From the NCBI RefSeq assembly GCF_002150035.1, contig NZ_NETS01000011.1, forward strand, positions 620,001-684,000: a stretch of DNA of 64,000 nucleotides, in the 5' to 3' direction. The notes below the pieces were generated by a model. It made no database searches, had not been told where the DNA came from, and was given only the letters and a program-made list of their open reading frames with translations. This document shows positions 52,189 through 61,766 of the stretch, piece by piece. The stretch is from Leptospira venezuelensis (lineage in GTDB: Bacteria; Spirochaetota; Leptospiria; Leptospirales; Leptospiraceae). The translations under genes were made by a program, and so were the position numbers. The number at the start of each line of letters is the position of its first letter. Within the stretch, counting starts at the first letter, position 1.

Positions 52189-54437
52189 ATTCTCATCCGA
52201 ATACAAAGTACAGTAGATTTTTCGATTATATTCCAGACGCAGGTTTAGGCAGAAAAATAAACTTCACAGTTCGAGTTTTAGCAGCCTCTGCCTACCGCTT
52301 TGCCAAAGACGAATGTCTCATCAAGGCTTCCGGTATTTCTTATACTACGATCGTTTCTTTAATTCCAATGCTTGTAGTAGCTCTTTCTCTTTTAACAATC
52401 ACTTCCGGATTGGATAATCGAAAAGAAGAAATATTCGATAAAATTAATGCGTTTTTCCTCGTAAGCAATATCAACTTGGATATTAATCCTTACTTGGACA
52501 CTTTAGGAGAATTGATTGATGCAGCCAGACAAATCGGCGCAATCGGCTTTATTCTTTTAGTATTCTCTGCAACCACTGTACTAAGATCTTTAGAAAACTC
52601 GTTTAACTCTATATGGAGAATCGAAGAAAAAAGATCCGTTCTACAAGAATTCGTATTTTACTTTTTTGTTCTTTCTATCGGACCTTTACTCCTAGTGATC
52701 GGGGACAATCTGGCTAAAAAGGTAACTGATGTATTTCGCCCTCCTCATTATCTAAGCATGGACAAGGATCCAGAAAATCATGTTTGGATTTCAGGTGAAA
52801 ATGGCACACTATTTCGAATGGATTCCGGTCTCAAACAAGACTATTATCTGGATGAGAAGGACATCGATCTAAAGAATATCCGTTGTTTAGATTCTTTCGG
52901 AGTCAGAGTAGATTTTTGTGAAAAACCCGATATCTCTAAAGAGAATTTCGTAAGAGTTTCCATAAAAGACGGAAAAGTGTATGTACTTTCCGAAAAAGGT
53001 TTATTTCTATCTAAACCTGTCGAAGGCTCCGTATGGAATGCCATCTATTTCGATAATTCTAATTTTAAAGATTTCGAATATATAAATGAGGGAAATTTTT
53101 ATCTCATCTTCTCCAATGGAGAAGTCCTACATTTTTTCACCCAAGGGAGAAGCTACAAACCAGTATTCACAAATCTATTGAAGATCCGTGCAAATCGAGT
53201 TTATTTCCCGGAACCATACCTGGGCTATATCGTAGATGAAGACGGAAATGTCTGGAAAAGCGAAGATGGTGGCTATACTTGGAACGCTACTAAGATCACC
53301 GGTCACGGCCTAAAAGATATTCATCGGATCAGGCCTGGAGAATTTTTTGTCACTGGAGAAAGAGGTTCCGTTTTCAAAACGGAAGATGGGGGTTATTCCT
53401 GGAAAAATCTCAGTCACAAAAGATATACATTTACTAAAGTTTGGTCCATCGAAAACGAAGAATCGGCTGATATCTTTCTTTTAGATGCACTCGGCAATAT
53501 TTTAGTTTCTATAGACGGTGGAGAACATTGGAATACTTTTTATATTCCTGCCAAAGGAAAAGTTTTCGCTTCCGGCTTATTGGACAGAAGCGAGAATGGA
53601 AGATTCAGATTATTGAATATAGGAGAATATAAAAAGATCAGTCTCTCCGAATATAAAGACGTTAAATATGAGACAATCATCCTTCAAGGAGGAGAGTCAC
53701 TATTCTCACCTTATAATATTCTAAAATTCTTCTTTCCTTTAATAGGGATCTGGCTCTTTTTCTTAGCATTATTCACTTTGATCCCAAATACAAAAGTTCC
53801 AATCAGAGCATCTGCATGGGGAGCGGGTTTTACAAGCGTGATCTTCTTGGTCTTCCTATATGGATTTCAAGTATATATCACTTCCTTTTCGGAAACCACA
53901 ATGATTGTCTATAAGGCACTCGCCTCCATTCCTATCTTTTTAATTGGAGTGTATTCATTATCATTGATCGTTCTATTCGGTGCAGAAGTAACCGCATGCG
54001 TGCAATATCCGGAAAGATATTACGCACCTTTCCAATTGATAGAAGAACATCATACTGCATTTAGTTATGAATTCAGAAAATTGATCGGAGTTTTAAAAGC
54101 AGTCTACTCCGTTCAAAAAGAAAGTAAGATTGCTCCTCGAAATGCTGATCTTGCAATCAAATCAGGGCTTCATGCAGAAGAGATCCCTAGATTGACTAAA
54201 ACATTATCAGAAGCAGGACTTTTAGTAGAAACAAATGAGGGTGGAGCTTGGTTGCCAGTGGTTTCCGGAGAAGATTTGACTCTGGGAGATTTTTATCGCA
54301 GGATACCGGAACCCCTTTTAAAAGAAGATCCTTCTTTTCATGTTTATCCTGATAAGGTTCGGGAAAAAATGGATAAGGCCGAAACCTCTTTGCAAAAAGA
54401 TCTGGATGCAATTAGCTTTAGGGATCTAATCGATTGA
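52185..54437 (+). CDS. YihY/BrkB-type membrane protein with inserted BNR-like domain
   Basis: A 750-aa protein. Residues about 30-190 are the first half of the YihY (UPF0761, formerly RNase BN) family: SYTTIVSLIPMLVVALSLL, SLENSFNSIW and SIGPLLLVIGD. The second half follows at about 510-620 (NTKVPIRASAWGAGF, LFGAEVTACVQYP). Between them is a soluble insert of about 310 residues with BNR/YCF48-like repeats (NVWKSEDGGYTWN, SVFKTEDGGYSWK). The C-terminus is a winged-helix-like domain with SGLHAEEIPRLTKTLSEAGL. The start overlaps the upstream gene by 4 nt. The insert probably faces the periplasm. YihY proteins are otherwise 250-450 aa. Confidence 0.82.
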   Translation: MNSHPNTKYSRFFDYIPDAGLGRKINFTVRVLAASAYRFAKDECLIKASGISYTTIVSLIPMLVVALSLLTITSGLDNRKEEIFDKINAFFLVSNINLDINPYLDTLGELIDAARQIGAIGFILLVFSATTVLRSLENSFNSIWRIEEKRSVLQEFVFYFFVLSIGPLLLVIGDNLAKKVTDVFRPPHYLSMDKDPENHVWISGENGTLFRMDSGLKQDYYLDEKDIDLKNIRCLDSFGVRVDFCEKPDISKENFVRVSIKDGKVYVLSEKGLFLSKPVEGSVWNAIYFDNSNFKDFEYINEGNFYLIFSNGEVLHFFTQGRSYKPVFTNLLKIRANRVYFPEPYLGYIVDEDGNVWKSEDGGYTWNATKITGHGLKDIHRIRPGEFFVTGERGSVFKTEDGGYSWKNLSHKRYTFTKVWSIENEESADIFLLDALGNILVSIDGGEHWNTFYIPAKGKVFASGLLDRSENGRFRLLNIGEYKKISLSEYKDVKYETIILQGGESLFSPYNILKFFFPLIGIWLFFLALFTLIPNTKVPIRASAWGAGFTSVIFLVFLYGFQVYITSFSETTMIVYKALASIPIFLIGVYSLSLIVLFGAEVTACVQYPERYYAPFQLIEEHHTAFSYEFRKLIGVLKAVYSVQKESKIAPRNADLAIKSGLHAEEIPRLTKTLSEAGLLVETNEGGAWLPVVSGEDLTLGDFYRRIPEPLLKEDPSFHVYPDKVREKMDKAETSLQKDLDAISFRDLID

Positions 54438-54477
54438 AATTTCGGATTTCTTATTAGACTAATCTGTTAAATTCAAT

Positions 54478-54879
54478 TTAGTTCTTAGTAGAACGAATTG
54501 TTGTTTCGATTTCTATTTCTAAAGCTTTAACTGAAAGTTGGATTTCAATCAACGAATACATTAAAGAGATAAGCATAGAAACCAACGAAAATCCAAAAAA
54601 ATACCAAGCTCCCATATTCCATATCGCTACCAAACTTATGGAAATCGTACAAAACGTAAGACTTAGAATTCCAAAAGCCTGAGCTGATCTAATCTGAGAA
54701 ATCCTAATTTTTAGATTTTGGATTTGCGCAATAAGCGCAGAGTCCTGGTGTTCTCTATATTTATCCAATAGTTGTCTAACAAGAGAAGTAAGTCCAAAAA
54801 AACGATTCGTAAATGCGAGCATTAAAAGAGAAATTGCAGGAAACAAAATTCCTGGAGTATTATAAGTCAGAACTTCCAT
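54478..54879 (-). CDS. DUF2721 small membrane protein
   Basis: 133 aa from the ATG at 54879, chosen because the family starts close to TPGILFPAISLLMLAFTNR; an upstream GTG (54909) gives a less typical leader. Three hydrophobic segments (about 8-24, 72-91, 96-116) with a charged middle helix. DUF2721 proteins are small inner-membrane proteins of unknown function. It lies 50 nt after the SDR gene on the same strand and may be co-transcribed. Confidence 0.75.
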   Translation of the reverse strand: MEVLTYNTPGILFPAISLLMLAFTNRFFGLTSLVRQLLDKYREHQDSALIAQIQNLKIRISQIRSAQAFGILSLTFCTISISLVAIWNMGAWYFFGFSLVSMLISLMYSLIEIQLSVKALEIEIETTIRSTKN

Positions 54880-54929
54880 ATTCACATCGACCCTAATAAG
54901 CAATTTCACTGCAAGATAAAAAGACTCTA

Positions 54930-55757
54930 TTATATTACTCTTGCTCTCGTTAGAAACAAACTGAAAAATTTAGGAAAGAATTTATGTAAAAAAATACCAA
55001 ATCGTTCCTTTATACTGGCAATAATGATTTCTTGTTCACCTGAAACGATAGCATCTAAGATCCTCTTGGCACATTCTTCTACTTCTATACCTCGCTGGAT
55101 TCCCGGGTCTAATATCCCATGTTTAGAGCCATCTCCTGAAAAAGCGTTTTCTGAAATTTTCGTTTTTATAAATCCAGGATATACCAATAGAACTTTTAAA
55201 TTATCGCCCGAGTTCTCCGCCCTAAGACCTTCGTAAAAGCCGGATAACGCGAACTTAGAAGCGGAATAACCAGTTCGAAAAGGAACTCCAAATTTTCCAG
55301 CTATACTGGAAATACTAACAATATAACCCTTTTTCTCTTTTCGAAAATAAGGAAGAGTCGCTAAGGTTATGGCGATATTTCCAAAAAAGTTAATATTCAT
55401 CAAAGATCGATAGGTAGAAATCAAAGTCTCATGAGCAAGGGAGCGTTGACTAATTCCACCGTTATTTATTAACACATCTATCTTTCCAAATTTTCGGATC
55501 ACTTCTTCTGGAAATTGTTTTAAAGAATCATAATTTTCCAGATCAAGAGGAAGGATCATAGAATCCTCCTCTTTCCATCCCTGAGCATCTCTTACTCGTA
55601 ACAATTCTTGGGTTCTCCTAGCAGAAAGTATTAATTTCGCCCCGGTTCCCTTTAATTCCGCTGCTAAAGCCTCTCCTATTCCGGAAGAAGCCCCTGTAAT
55701 CCATACTACCTTATCTTTAAAGAAGGAATATGAGTTTTCATTAGAAAAACTTATCAT
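54930..55757 (-). CDS. Short-chain dehydrogenase/reductase
   Basis: A 275-aa classical SDR: cofactor loop TGASSGIGEAL (about 20-30), NNGGIS, catalytic SSIAG Ser and YSASK (Tyr/Lys). It oxidises or reduces an alcohol/ketone with NAD(P). The start overlaps the FAH-family gene by 4 nt; it is the last clear enzyme of the aromatic degradation operon. Exact substrate unknown. Confidence 0.85.
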   Translation of the reverse strand: MISFSNENSYSFFKDKVVWITGASSGIGEALAAELKGTGAKLILSARRTQELLRVRDAQGWKEEDSMILPLDLENYDSLKQFPEEVIRKFGKIDVLINNGGISQRSLAHETLISTYRSLMNINFFGNIAITLATLPYFRKEKKGYIVSISSIAGKFGVPFRTGYSASKFALSGFYEGLRAENSGDNLKVLLVYPGFIKTKISENAFSGDGSKHGILDPGIQRGIEVEECAKRILDAIVSGEQEIIIASIKERFGIFLHKFFPKFFSLFLTRARVI

Positions 55758-56701
55758 TCTTGAACAACCTTTAAAATCTGATCACCCAAATCAATTCTAC
55801 GATCTGCACTCCTGATAAAGGAATGAATCTTATCTCCTGGCTGTAAATACTCTGATCGTTTAAGTTGCCCTTTGATAAATAATTCCCATTTCTTTTTTTC
55901 AGGAAGAAGTGCCGCAATTTTCTGAAGTAATTTTCCAGGAGCGCGGAGAGCACAGCCTGACGGAGTTCCTGTAAGAAGCACATCTCCAGGAGCTATATCA
56001 CAAAAACTTGATAATTCAGAAATTGTCTCAGCCGGTTTGAAAACGAGGCTGGAAACAGAATCATGTTGTCTAACTTGATCGTTTACAAGTAAGGTCAGTT
56101 CCAAACTTTCTAAAAGAGCGAAATCTCCTGGTTCTAATACTGCAAGAACAGGCCCGGCAGGAAGAAAACTGCGATAAGATTTGCCCTTATACCATTGCAT
56201 TTGCGGAAGCTGAATATCTCTGGCTGAAACATCATTAGCCATAAACAAAGCGGCTACGTATTCAGAAATATTTTCGGGACCAATCTCCAAAGGCCCTGTA
56301 ATCGATTTTCCGAATACAAGCCCAAGCTCTATTTCATAATCTAATAATTTTACATTACTTGGTCGGACCACTTCTCCCAAAGGAGAGGAAATAGATGCAT
56401 CCGATTTAGTAAAAAATAAATTGTACGTTTTTTCGTTAGGATCTAATCCGGATTCGATCAAATGTTGCCGGTAATTCGCACCTTGGCAGATAATCTGGCA
56501 AGGTGCCGTGATCGGGGAGAGTATTTTCAAGTCCTGGTATTTATAAACTGTAGAATTCGAAGATGATCGGTTTCCTTTTAAAAACTCTAAAAAATCTCTG
56601 GTATTCAAGTCGCCTGCTTTCAATGGAATGGCAGTCCCTTGTTCCAATTTTGCCCAATCTATTTTCCGATCTTTTTCAAAACGTATATAATTCTTAGCCA
56701 T
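55754..56701 (-). CDS. Fumarylacetoacetate hydrolase-family enzyme
   Basis: A 315-aa FAH-family protein with the metal-binding acidic motif LLDYEIELGLVFG (about 124-136), NDVSARDIQ and the GTPSG turn. These enzymes hydrolyse or hydrate beta-dicarbonyl compounds, including meta-cleavage products of catechols. In this operon it would act after ring cleavage by the VOC dioxygenase. It lies 17 nt after that gene and overlaps the SDR gene by 4 nt. Confidence 0.85.
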   Translation of the reverse strand: MAKNYIRFEKDRKIDWAKLEQGTAIPLKAGDLNTRDFLEFLKGNRSSSNSTVYKYQDLKILSPITAPCQIICQGANYRQHLIESGLDPNEKTYNLFFTKSDASISSPLGEVVRPSNVKLLDYEIELGLVFGKSITGPLEIGPENISEYVAALFMANDVSARDIQLPQMQWYKGKSYRSFLPAGPVLAVLEPGDFALLESLELTLLVNDQVRQHDSVSSLVFKPAETISELSSFCDIAPGDVLLTGTPSGCALRAPGKLLQKIAALLPEKKKWELFIKGQLKRSEYLQPGDKIHSFIRSADRRIDLGDQILKVVQE

Positions 56702-56718
56702 AGGTATATTCCTTTTTA

Positions 56719-57828
56719 TTAATACTTAATCCAATTTCTAGGAGATTTTGAAGCCACTTTTTTAAGCTCCAATAAAGTTCGGATCTTTATATCCTTGCCA
56801 GCGAAAATTCCCTTTAACAGTTCTTTTACTTTATGAAAAGAAAGTTTGGTGTCTAAAAAATTTTCCGGCATATCCTCTCCCCATTGATATAAACTTTTAC
56901 GATTGATCCAATGAAAACCAACCGGAACTGTGTTATCGAATTTATCCCCGTCCGAGTAGTGTTCCACAAGCATACCGCTCGGATCTCTTTGATAATCGAA
57001 TATCTGACTCCCTAACAGATGTCTTCCTATCCCCCATGCAGATTTCCAACCTTGTTCCAACATCCATTCCCTCCCTTTGGCGACCTCGTCCAAATCTTCC
57101 AATTCGAAAGCACAATGTTCTAATCGATCATCAACACCAGTAGCAATTACAATCGTATGATGGTCCGTAGGTGTTTCACCGTTATCACATCTTAGAAATA
57201 CTATTACAGGCTCCTTGGATTCCGGTAGGATTTGAATATCAGATGGAATAAACCCGAAAGTATCACAGTACCACTGAGCATTCTTTAAGAATTCCTGTTT
57301 TAGAAAAACGGCATGTCCCAAACGGTTTACTTTTGCAGGACCGGAGTCATACGGTCGAGGCAAATTAATCCTTTTTGATTCTCTTGGAGTGTTCCATAAT
57401 TTTGGAAGAGATAGATCCGAAGTCTCCCTTTTTGGAATATTCGATAATAACACATCGACTGGAAGACCGGACGGATCAATCAAAGTAACAGAAGGACAAG
57501 TCCCGAATCTTCCCATAGGCTGGAATTTTGCATTTTCTAGTTTCTTGAGTCTTTCAAATTCTTTTTCTGAAGAAATATACACGCCTAGACCCAATAAAAA
57601 GTCCCTGCTAGCTTTTTCTAAAGACCAGCAGGGCAGATCGGAGCTATTACCATGAAACAAGATCCTATTTTCTGTTTTCTCCAGGATAGAAAGCCCGAAA
57701 TCAAGATAATAATTGGAGGCAGATTCCAAATGTTTTCTACCTAATCGAATGTACGCTATATCGCTTACTTTACTCAAAGGTTGATCTGCTCGAACTGGAC
57801 ATAGAGAAGTAGATTGAATTTGTTTCAT
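56719..57828 (-). CDS. Extradiol-type VOC-family ring-cleavage dioxygenase
   Basis: A 369-aa protein with two vicinal-oxygen-chelate domains. Ligands of a 2-His-1-Glu iron site fit: His in NRLGHAVFLK, His in LEHCAFELED and Glu in LVEHYSDGD. Such enzymes open catechol-type rings by meta cleavage. It overlaps the FAD hydroxylase gene by 4 nt. The predicted substrate is the catechol made by that hydroxylase. Confidence 0.8.
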   Translation of the reverse strand: MKQIQSTSLCPVRADQPLSKVSDIAYIRLGRKHLESASNYYLDFGLSILEKTENRILFHGNSSDLPCWSLEKASRDFLLGLGVYISSEKEFERLKKLENAKFQPMGRFGTCPSVTLIDPSGLPVDVLLSNIPKRETSDLSLPKLWNTPRESKRINLPRPYDSGPAKVNRLGHAVFLKQEFLKNAQWYCDTFGFIPSDIQILPESKEPVIVFLRCDNGETPTDHHTIVIATGVDDRLEHCAFELEDLDEVAKGREWMLEQGWKSAWGIGRHLLGSQIFDYQRDPSGMLVEHYSDGDKFDNTVPVGFHWINRKSLYQWGEDMPENFLDTKLSFHKVKELLKGIFAGKDIKIRTLLELKKVASKSPRNWIKY

Positions 57829-59450
57829 AGCATGGATCCTTGATAGACTTTCGTAAATTTACGCACGACTTGGTCAGCGTTTTGAGCAGAAAAGACAGCA
57901 GCCACGATTTTATCTGGTCGAACAATCGCAAATCTTTCTAACCCACCGAATGCAGAGAAAAAAGAAGATGTCACATCTTCAGCCTCAGGGGCAAAGGAAT
58001 CAGATTCAATAATCTTTTGTTGATTAGAAATATATAATATTTTTCCACCCATCTTATTCCATATTTCAGATGAACTCGAATCCAAAATAGAATGAGGATG
58101 TTTACCGTAGCCAACAATATACAATGCCGGTTCAAACAAGTCATCCGATAATACTAAAGAACCGTTCTTCGATCGAACTGGTGCCTGTGGAAAAAGTGAA
58201 CCTGGATAAAGATTACATTTGGACAAAGTTTCTCTTTTTAAAAAAAGTCCTTTTTTAAAAGAATTTTGAGGTCGTATCCTCAAGTCGGATAAATAAGGCC
58301 TGAGAGGAGTATAATGTAAAAATTTAAATAGAAGATCCCTAAAAAAGGCTTTAATTTTGCTTCGAGTCATGATGATAGATCCTAAAAATACAGCCAAACG
58401 TATCATCTTTTTTGCATGTGGTTTTCTTTCCGTATTATAACTAAATAAAATTTTAGGAGAAGCTTTCTTCTTTAAGACGGCAGCGATTTTCCAAGAAAGA
58501 TTAAAGGTATCTCTTATTCCACTTACTAAGCCTTGCCCAGCAAAGGGAGGAGTTAAATGAGCAGCATCTCCGAGAAGGAACACCCTTCCCTTTCCCATAC
58601 AATCCGCTGTCTTTGCCTGAAATCTATAAACCGCGATCCTTTCCAGCTTCATGGAAGAAACGTCTCCCCAAGGTTTCATGAGTTCCGATACTTTCATAGG
58701 TGTTTCCATTTCTTCTTTTGTTTCTCCATCTCTCAGGAGGAACTCCCATCGTTGGGACCCATTTGGTCCCGGGACATGAGCGATTGGTCTTTTAGGATCG
58801 CAGATAAATTCAACTTTATCTAATGTTTCCGGTAAATTCGCGACATCTAGAATGAGCCAATCTTCCTTATATGCGGAACCTTTTAATCTCCAACCTTGCT
58901 TTTCCCTTACTTTACTATGGGCTCCATCGGAACCTAAAAGATAAGCTCCGGTAATTCTATATTCCGTTTCTTTGCATCGAACTCTTACGATAATCTCCGA
59001 ATCTGTTTCCGTATGAGTAATATAAGTACATTCCGACCAAAGACGAACATTAGGAAATCTTGTAAGACCTTTTCTTAAAATTCGTTCCAGTTCAGGTTGA
59101 TAGATTGAGACCAAACGAGGATGCCCATCCATGGACCCGGCTGAATTGATTTTGGCAAAGATCCCACTGAAAGGAGAAATCATCTCTATACTGGATATTG
59201 CAGGCATACTTTTTGAGATCTGCTCTCCAAAACCAGCAGCCTGTAATATCCTCAATGCATCTTGGTCCAAAGAGATAGCTCTTGGAATTTCCAATACTCC
59301 AGGATTTTGATCGATCAAAAGGACCGGAATCCCCTGCTGACCTAAAAGATTTGCTGCGAGCACTCCTACGGGACCAGCTCCAACTATGATCACATTCGGC
59401 TTTTCAGGCCATTCTTCAGTTATCGATCGCAAATTCGCTCTCTCTTCCAT
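57825..59450 (-). CDS. FAD-dependent aromatic hydroxylase (MhpA-like)
   Basis: A 541-aa flavoprotein monooxygenase. FAD motifs: GAGPVGVLAANLLG (about 24-37), a DG motif, LLGSDGAHSKVR (about 170-180), and GDAAHLTPPFAGQGLVSGIRD (about 290). It resembles 3-(3-hydroxyphenyl)propionate and related phenol hydroxylases, putting OH next to an existing phenol OH with NAD(P)H and O2. A thioredoxin-like C-terminal region is also typical. First gene of the operon, divergent from the TetR gene. Confidence 0.87.
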   Translation of the reverse strand: MEERANLRSITEEWPEKPNVIIVGAGPVGVLAANLLGQQGIPVLLIDQNPGVLEIPRAISLDQDALRILQAAGFGEQISKSMPAISSIEMISPFSGIFAKINSAGSMDGHPRLVSIYQPELERILRKGLTRFPNVRLWSECTYITHTETDSEIIVRVRCKETEYRITGAYLLGSDGAHSKVREKQGWRLKGSAYKEDWLILDVANLPETLDKVEFICDPKRPIAHVPGPNGSQRWEFLLRDGETKEEMETPMKVSELMKPWGDVSSMKLERIAVYRFQAKTADCMGKGRVFLLGDAAHLTPPFAGQGLVSGIRDTFNLSWKIAAVLKKKASPKILFSYNTERKPHAKKMIRLAVFLGSIIMTRSKIKAFFRDLLFKFLHYTPLRPYLSDLRIRPQNSFKKGLFLKRETLSKCNLYPGSLFPQAPVRSKNGSLVLSDDLFEPALYIVGYGKHPHSILDSSSSEIWNKMGGKILYISNQQKIIESDSFAPEAEDVTSSFFSAFGGLERFAIVRPDKIVAAVFSAQNADQVVRKFTKVYQGSML

Positions 59451-59521
59451 AAATTGAGAGATTATTCAAAATTGAAATATATGTCAAATATTTTCGATAT
59501 TCCTCATTCGGTAAACTGTTA

Positions 59522-59545
59522 ATTTTTGAGAAAACTCTCAAAAAT
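59522..59545. promoter_or_regulatory. 9-6-9 palindrome between TetR gene and hydroxylase operon
   Basis: ATTTTTGAG (59522-59530), 6 nt and CTCAAAAAT (59537-59545) form a perfect palindrome in the 132-nt gap between divergent genes, 37 nt before the TetR start. It is the probable operator of the TetR regulator for both transcripts. Confidence 0.65.
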
Positions 59546-59582
59546 GTAATTGTAGCGCAATTGAAGGGGATTTAACGGTATT

Positions 59583-60239
59583 ATGATGGCCTCTACACCT
59601 AGAAAAAAATTAGCCCCTAAGCGGGAAAGAACTAAGCTCCAAATCATGAAAGCCGCCCTGAGATTGTTCGCACAAAAAGACGCGGGCGAGACTTCGATTG
59701 CGGAAGTAACGGCAGAGGCAGAAGTCGCAAATGGAACCTTCTATAATTATTTCAAAACAAAGGAAGAACTATTGGAAGCTTCCTCCTTTGCATTGATCGA
59801 ATCAATTGCGTCGGAAGTAGAAACAAGTATGAATGAGTTGGAAGATTCTGCAGAGAGAATGGCTTTAGCAGGGATTTTTTTCTTTAAAAAGGCAAGAATG
59901 GATTCTGATTGGGGATGGGCCTTGATTAGAGTTGCAGCGGCTGCGCCAAGGATGAGCGATATGCTACTTAGTTACCCTCTGAAAGATCTACAAAGAGGGA
60001 TAAAGTCCGGAAAATTCTCCATTGAATCGATAGAATCAGCTCTCGGACTTTTTGTAGGAGCTCTTCATTATGGAATTAGAAATATTTTGGAAGGAAGAGC
60101 CAAAGACAAATCGCATGATAAAGACATGATGATATTAGTATTAAGAAGTTTTGGAGTCCCTCTTACCTCTGCCAAAAGCCTGGCTTCTAAGGGTTTCGAT
60201 AGAGCCTGGAAAAGTGAGCCGGGACTTTCTAAACTTTAG
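59583..60239 (+). CDS. TetR-family transcriptional regulator
   Basis: A 218-aa protein. N-terminal HTH TKLQIMKAALRLFAQKDAG...SIAEVTAEAEVANGTFYNYF with the TetR hallmark FYNYFKTKEEL (about 58-68). The C-terminal half would bind an aromatic ligand. It is divergent from the hydroxylase-dioxygenase operon and most likely represses it. Its 3' end overlaps the convergent flgJ by 11 nt. Confidence 0.88.
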   Translation: MMASTPRKKLAPKRERTKLQIMKAALRLFAQKDAGETSIAEVTAEAEVANGTFYNYFKTKEELLEASSFALIESIASEVETSMNELEDSAERMALAGIFFFKKARMDSDWGWALIRVAAAAPRMSDMLLSYPLKDLQRGIKSGKFSIESIESALGLFVGALHYGIRNILEGRAKDKSHDKDMMILVLRSFGVPLTSAKSLASKGFDRAWKSEPGLSKL

Positions 60240-60699
60240 AATCTAATTTAGAGATCGGTGGAAGATTAGAAGACAAAGACTGATAGATCTGCTCTGCCAA
60301 TCCCAAAGAAGAATTCGCAGATAAGTTCTTAGAATACTCATCATACAGCATATCTTCGAAAATTTCTTCTGCATATCCACCATCGATGAGGCCCGATTTA
60401 TGAACTGTAGATTTCATTTCTTTCAACATCATCTTAACAAAGATGGATTCAAATTCACCGGAGGCATCGAATAACTTTTTGCGGTAAGGATCCGCAGCAA
60501 TCTCTTCTTTAATATTATGAGGCATTCTTACTTCGGAGGAAGAAACCTTTCCGGATAAGGTATTATTAAACTCTTCCCTCAGTTGGTCCGGAAAACTTTG
60601 GCCCGGCTTAACATTTTTTTCTTCACGTAAAAGTCTTTGCACTTCCGGTCTTTCAGTAAGATCCAATTTAGATCGATAGTCTTGTATTTTATCTATCAT
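60229..60699 (-). CDS. flgJ: Flagellar rod-binding protein FlgJ (rod-capping domain only)
   Basis: A 156-aa protein with the FlgJ N-terminal domain signature (FESIFVKMMLKEMKSTVHKSGLIDGGYAEEIFEDMLYDEYSK, about residues 93-134). The C-terminal muramidase domain of enteric FlgJ is absent, as in spirochaetes and many other phyla. It guides rod assembly in the periplasm. The start is 1 nt from the flgI stop, so translation is coupled. Confidence 0.88.
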   Translation of the reverse strand: MIDKIQDYRSKLDLTERPEVQRLLREEKNVKPGQSFPDQLREEFNNTLSGKVSSSEVRMPHNIKEEIAADPYRKKLFDASGEFESIFVKMMLKEMKSTVHKSGLIDGGYAEEIFEDMLYDEYSKNLSANSSLGLAEQIYQSLSSNLPPISKLDSKV

Positions 60700-61766
60700 T
60701 ATTGTATCTCCAATTCTGCATGAAGCGCGCCTGCCGCTTTCAATGCTTCTAAAATTGCTATGATATCTTTTGTGGAAGCCCCCACCTTGTTCAATGCTTC
60801 CACTACGTCGGAGACCTGAGTGGCTTCTTCAATCACGAAAGACTCTTTAACGGGGAGTTTTTCTCCACTCAGTCTTGTAGGTCTCCTATTCTTATCTGCG
60901 ACCGAAAGACTTAGGCCAGATCTTGCAACTGCTACCTCATCGATTGTGATGTTCCCTCCCATTACAATTACGCCGGATCTTTCGTTGATTACAACTTTTG
61001 CTCTAGGATTTGATTCGACAGTAATGTTTTCCAGATCAGAAAGAAGATTAAGAAGTCCAGGAGATTTAACGGAGAATCCAGCTCCTACTTCTATCACAAT
61101 CTCGGAAGGAGTTAACGCCTGAATGGACTCGGCTTTCAATCCGAATTTTTCAGGAATGGTTTCCTTAATACGATTAACAACATTATTCATTAAAGAGAAA
61201 TCTTGGCTATTCAAACGAATAACTACTCTTTGGTTAGAAAAGAAATCTTCTTTTAGCTCAGTTTCTACAATTGCACCTGCATGAACAATTCCTACAGTCT
61301 TTTTGGAAGCTCTTCCGAGTCCTCCCGTGCTGTTCTCTTTCCCACCGAAAGAGATAACTCCGCTTGCTACTGCATAAATTTTATCGTTAGCAGTTTTCAA
61401 AGGAGATTGAAGAAGAACTCCTCCCTCCAAAGACTTAGCGTCTCCGATAGATGAAACAGTTACATCTAGTCGATCACCTTTGCGAGCATAAGAAGGAATA
61501 TTAGCGGTAATTAATACAGAAGCTATGTTCTTTGTTTGCTCCGGTTTGAGATTAGCATCCACTCCAAGATTTTTGAGATAATTTTTCATACTTTCAGTAG
61601 TCATTGGAGTTTTAGAATCTCCAGTACCCGGAAGCCCAACCACGATTCCGTAGCCAGTTATCTGATTATCTCTGATTCCTTCTATCTTAGCTAAATCCTT
61701 CAAACGAACTTCTGCTCCAGAAAGAGATAAGGAGAATATTACAAAAAGAAAAATACCTTTTTTCAT
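60699..61766 (-). CDS. flgI: Flagellar P-ring protein FlgI
   Basis: A 355-aa secreted protein: signal peptide at 1-18, then RLKDLAKIEGIRDNQITGYG and VGLPGTGDS, the diagnostic FlgI opening, plus PVKESFVIEEATQVSDVVEA and the GASTKDIIAILEALKAAGAL ending. Forms the peptidoglycan-associated bushing of the flagellar rod. Overlaps flgH by 4 nt and adjoins flgJ. Confidence 0.95.
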   Translation of the reverse strand: MKKGIFLFVIFSLSLSGAEVRLKDLAKIEGIRDNQITGYGIVVGLPGTGDSKTPMTTESMKNYLKNLGVDANLKPEQTKNIASVLITANIPSYARKGDRLDVTVSSIGDAKSLEGGVLLQSPLKTANDKIYAVASGVISFGGKENSTGGLGRASKKTVGIVHAGAIVETELKEDFFSNQRVVIRLNSQDFSLMNNVVNRIKETIPEKFGLKAESIQALTPSEIVIEVGAGFSVKSPGLLNLLSDLENITVESNPRAKVVINERSGVIVMGGNITIDEVAVARSGLSLSVADKNRRPTRLSGEKLPVKESFVIEEATQVSDVVEALNKVGASTKDIIAILEALKAAGALHAELEIQ

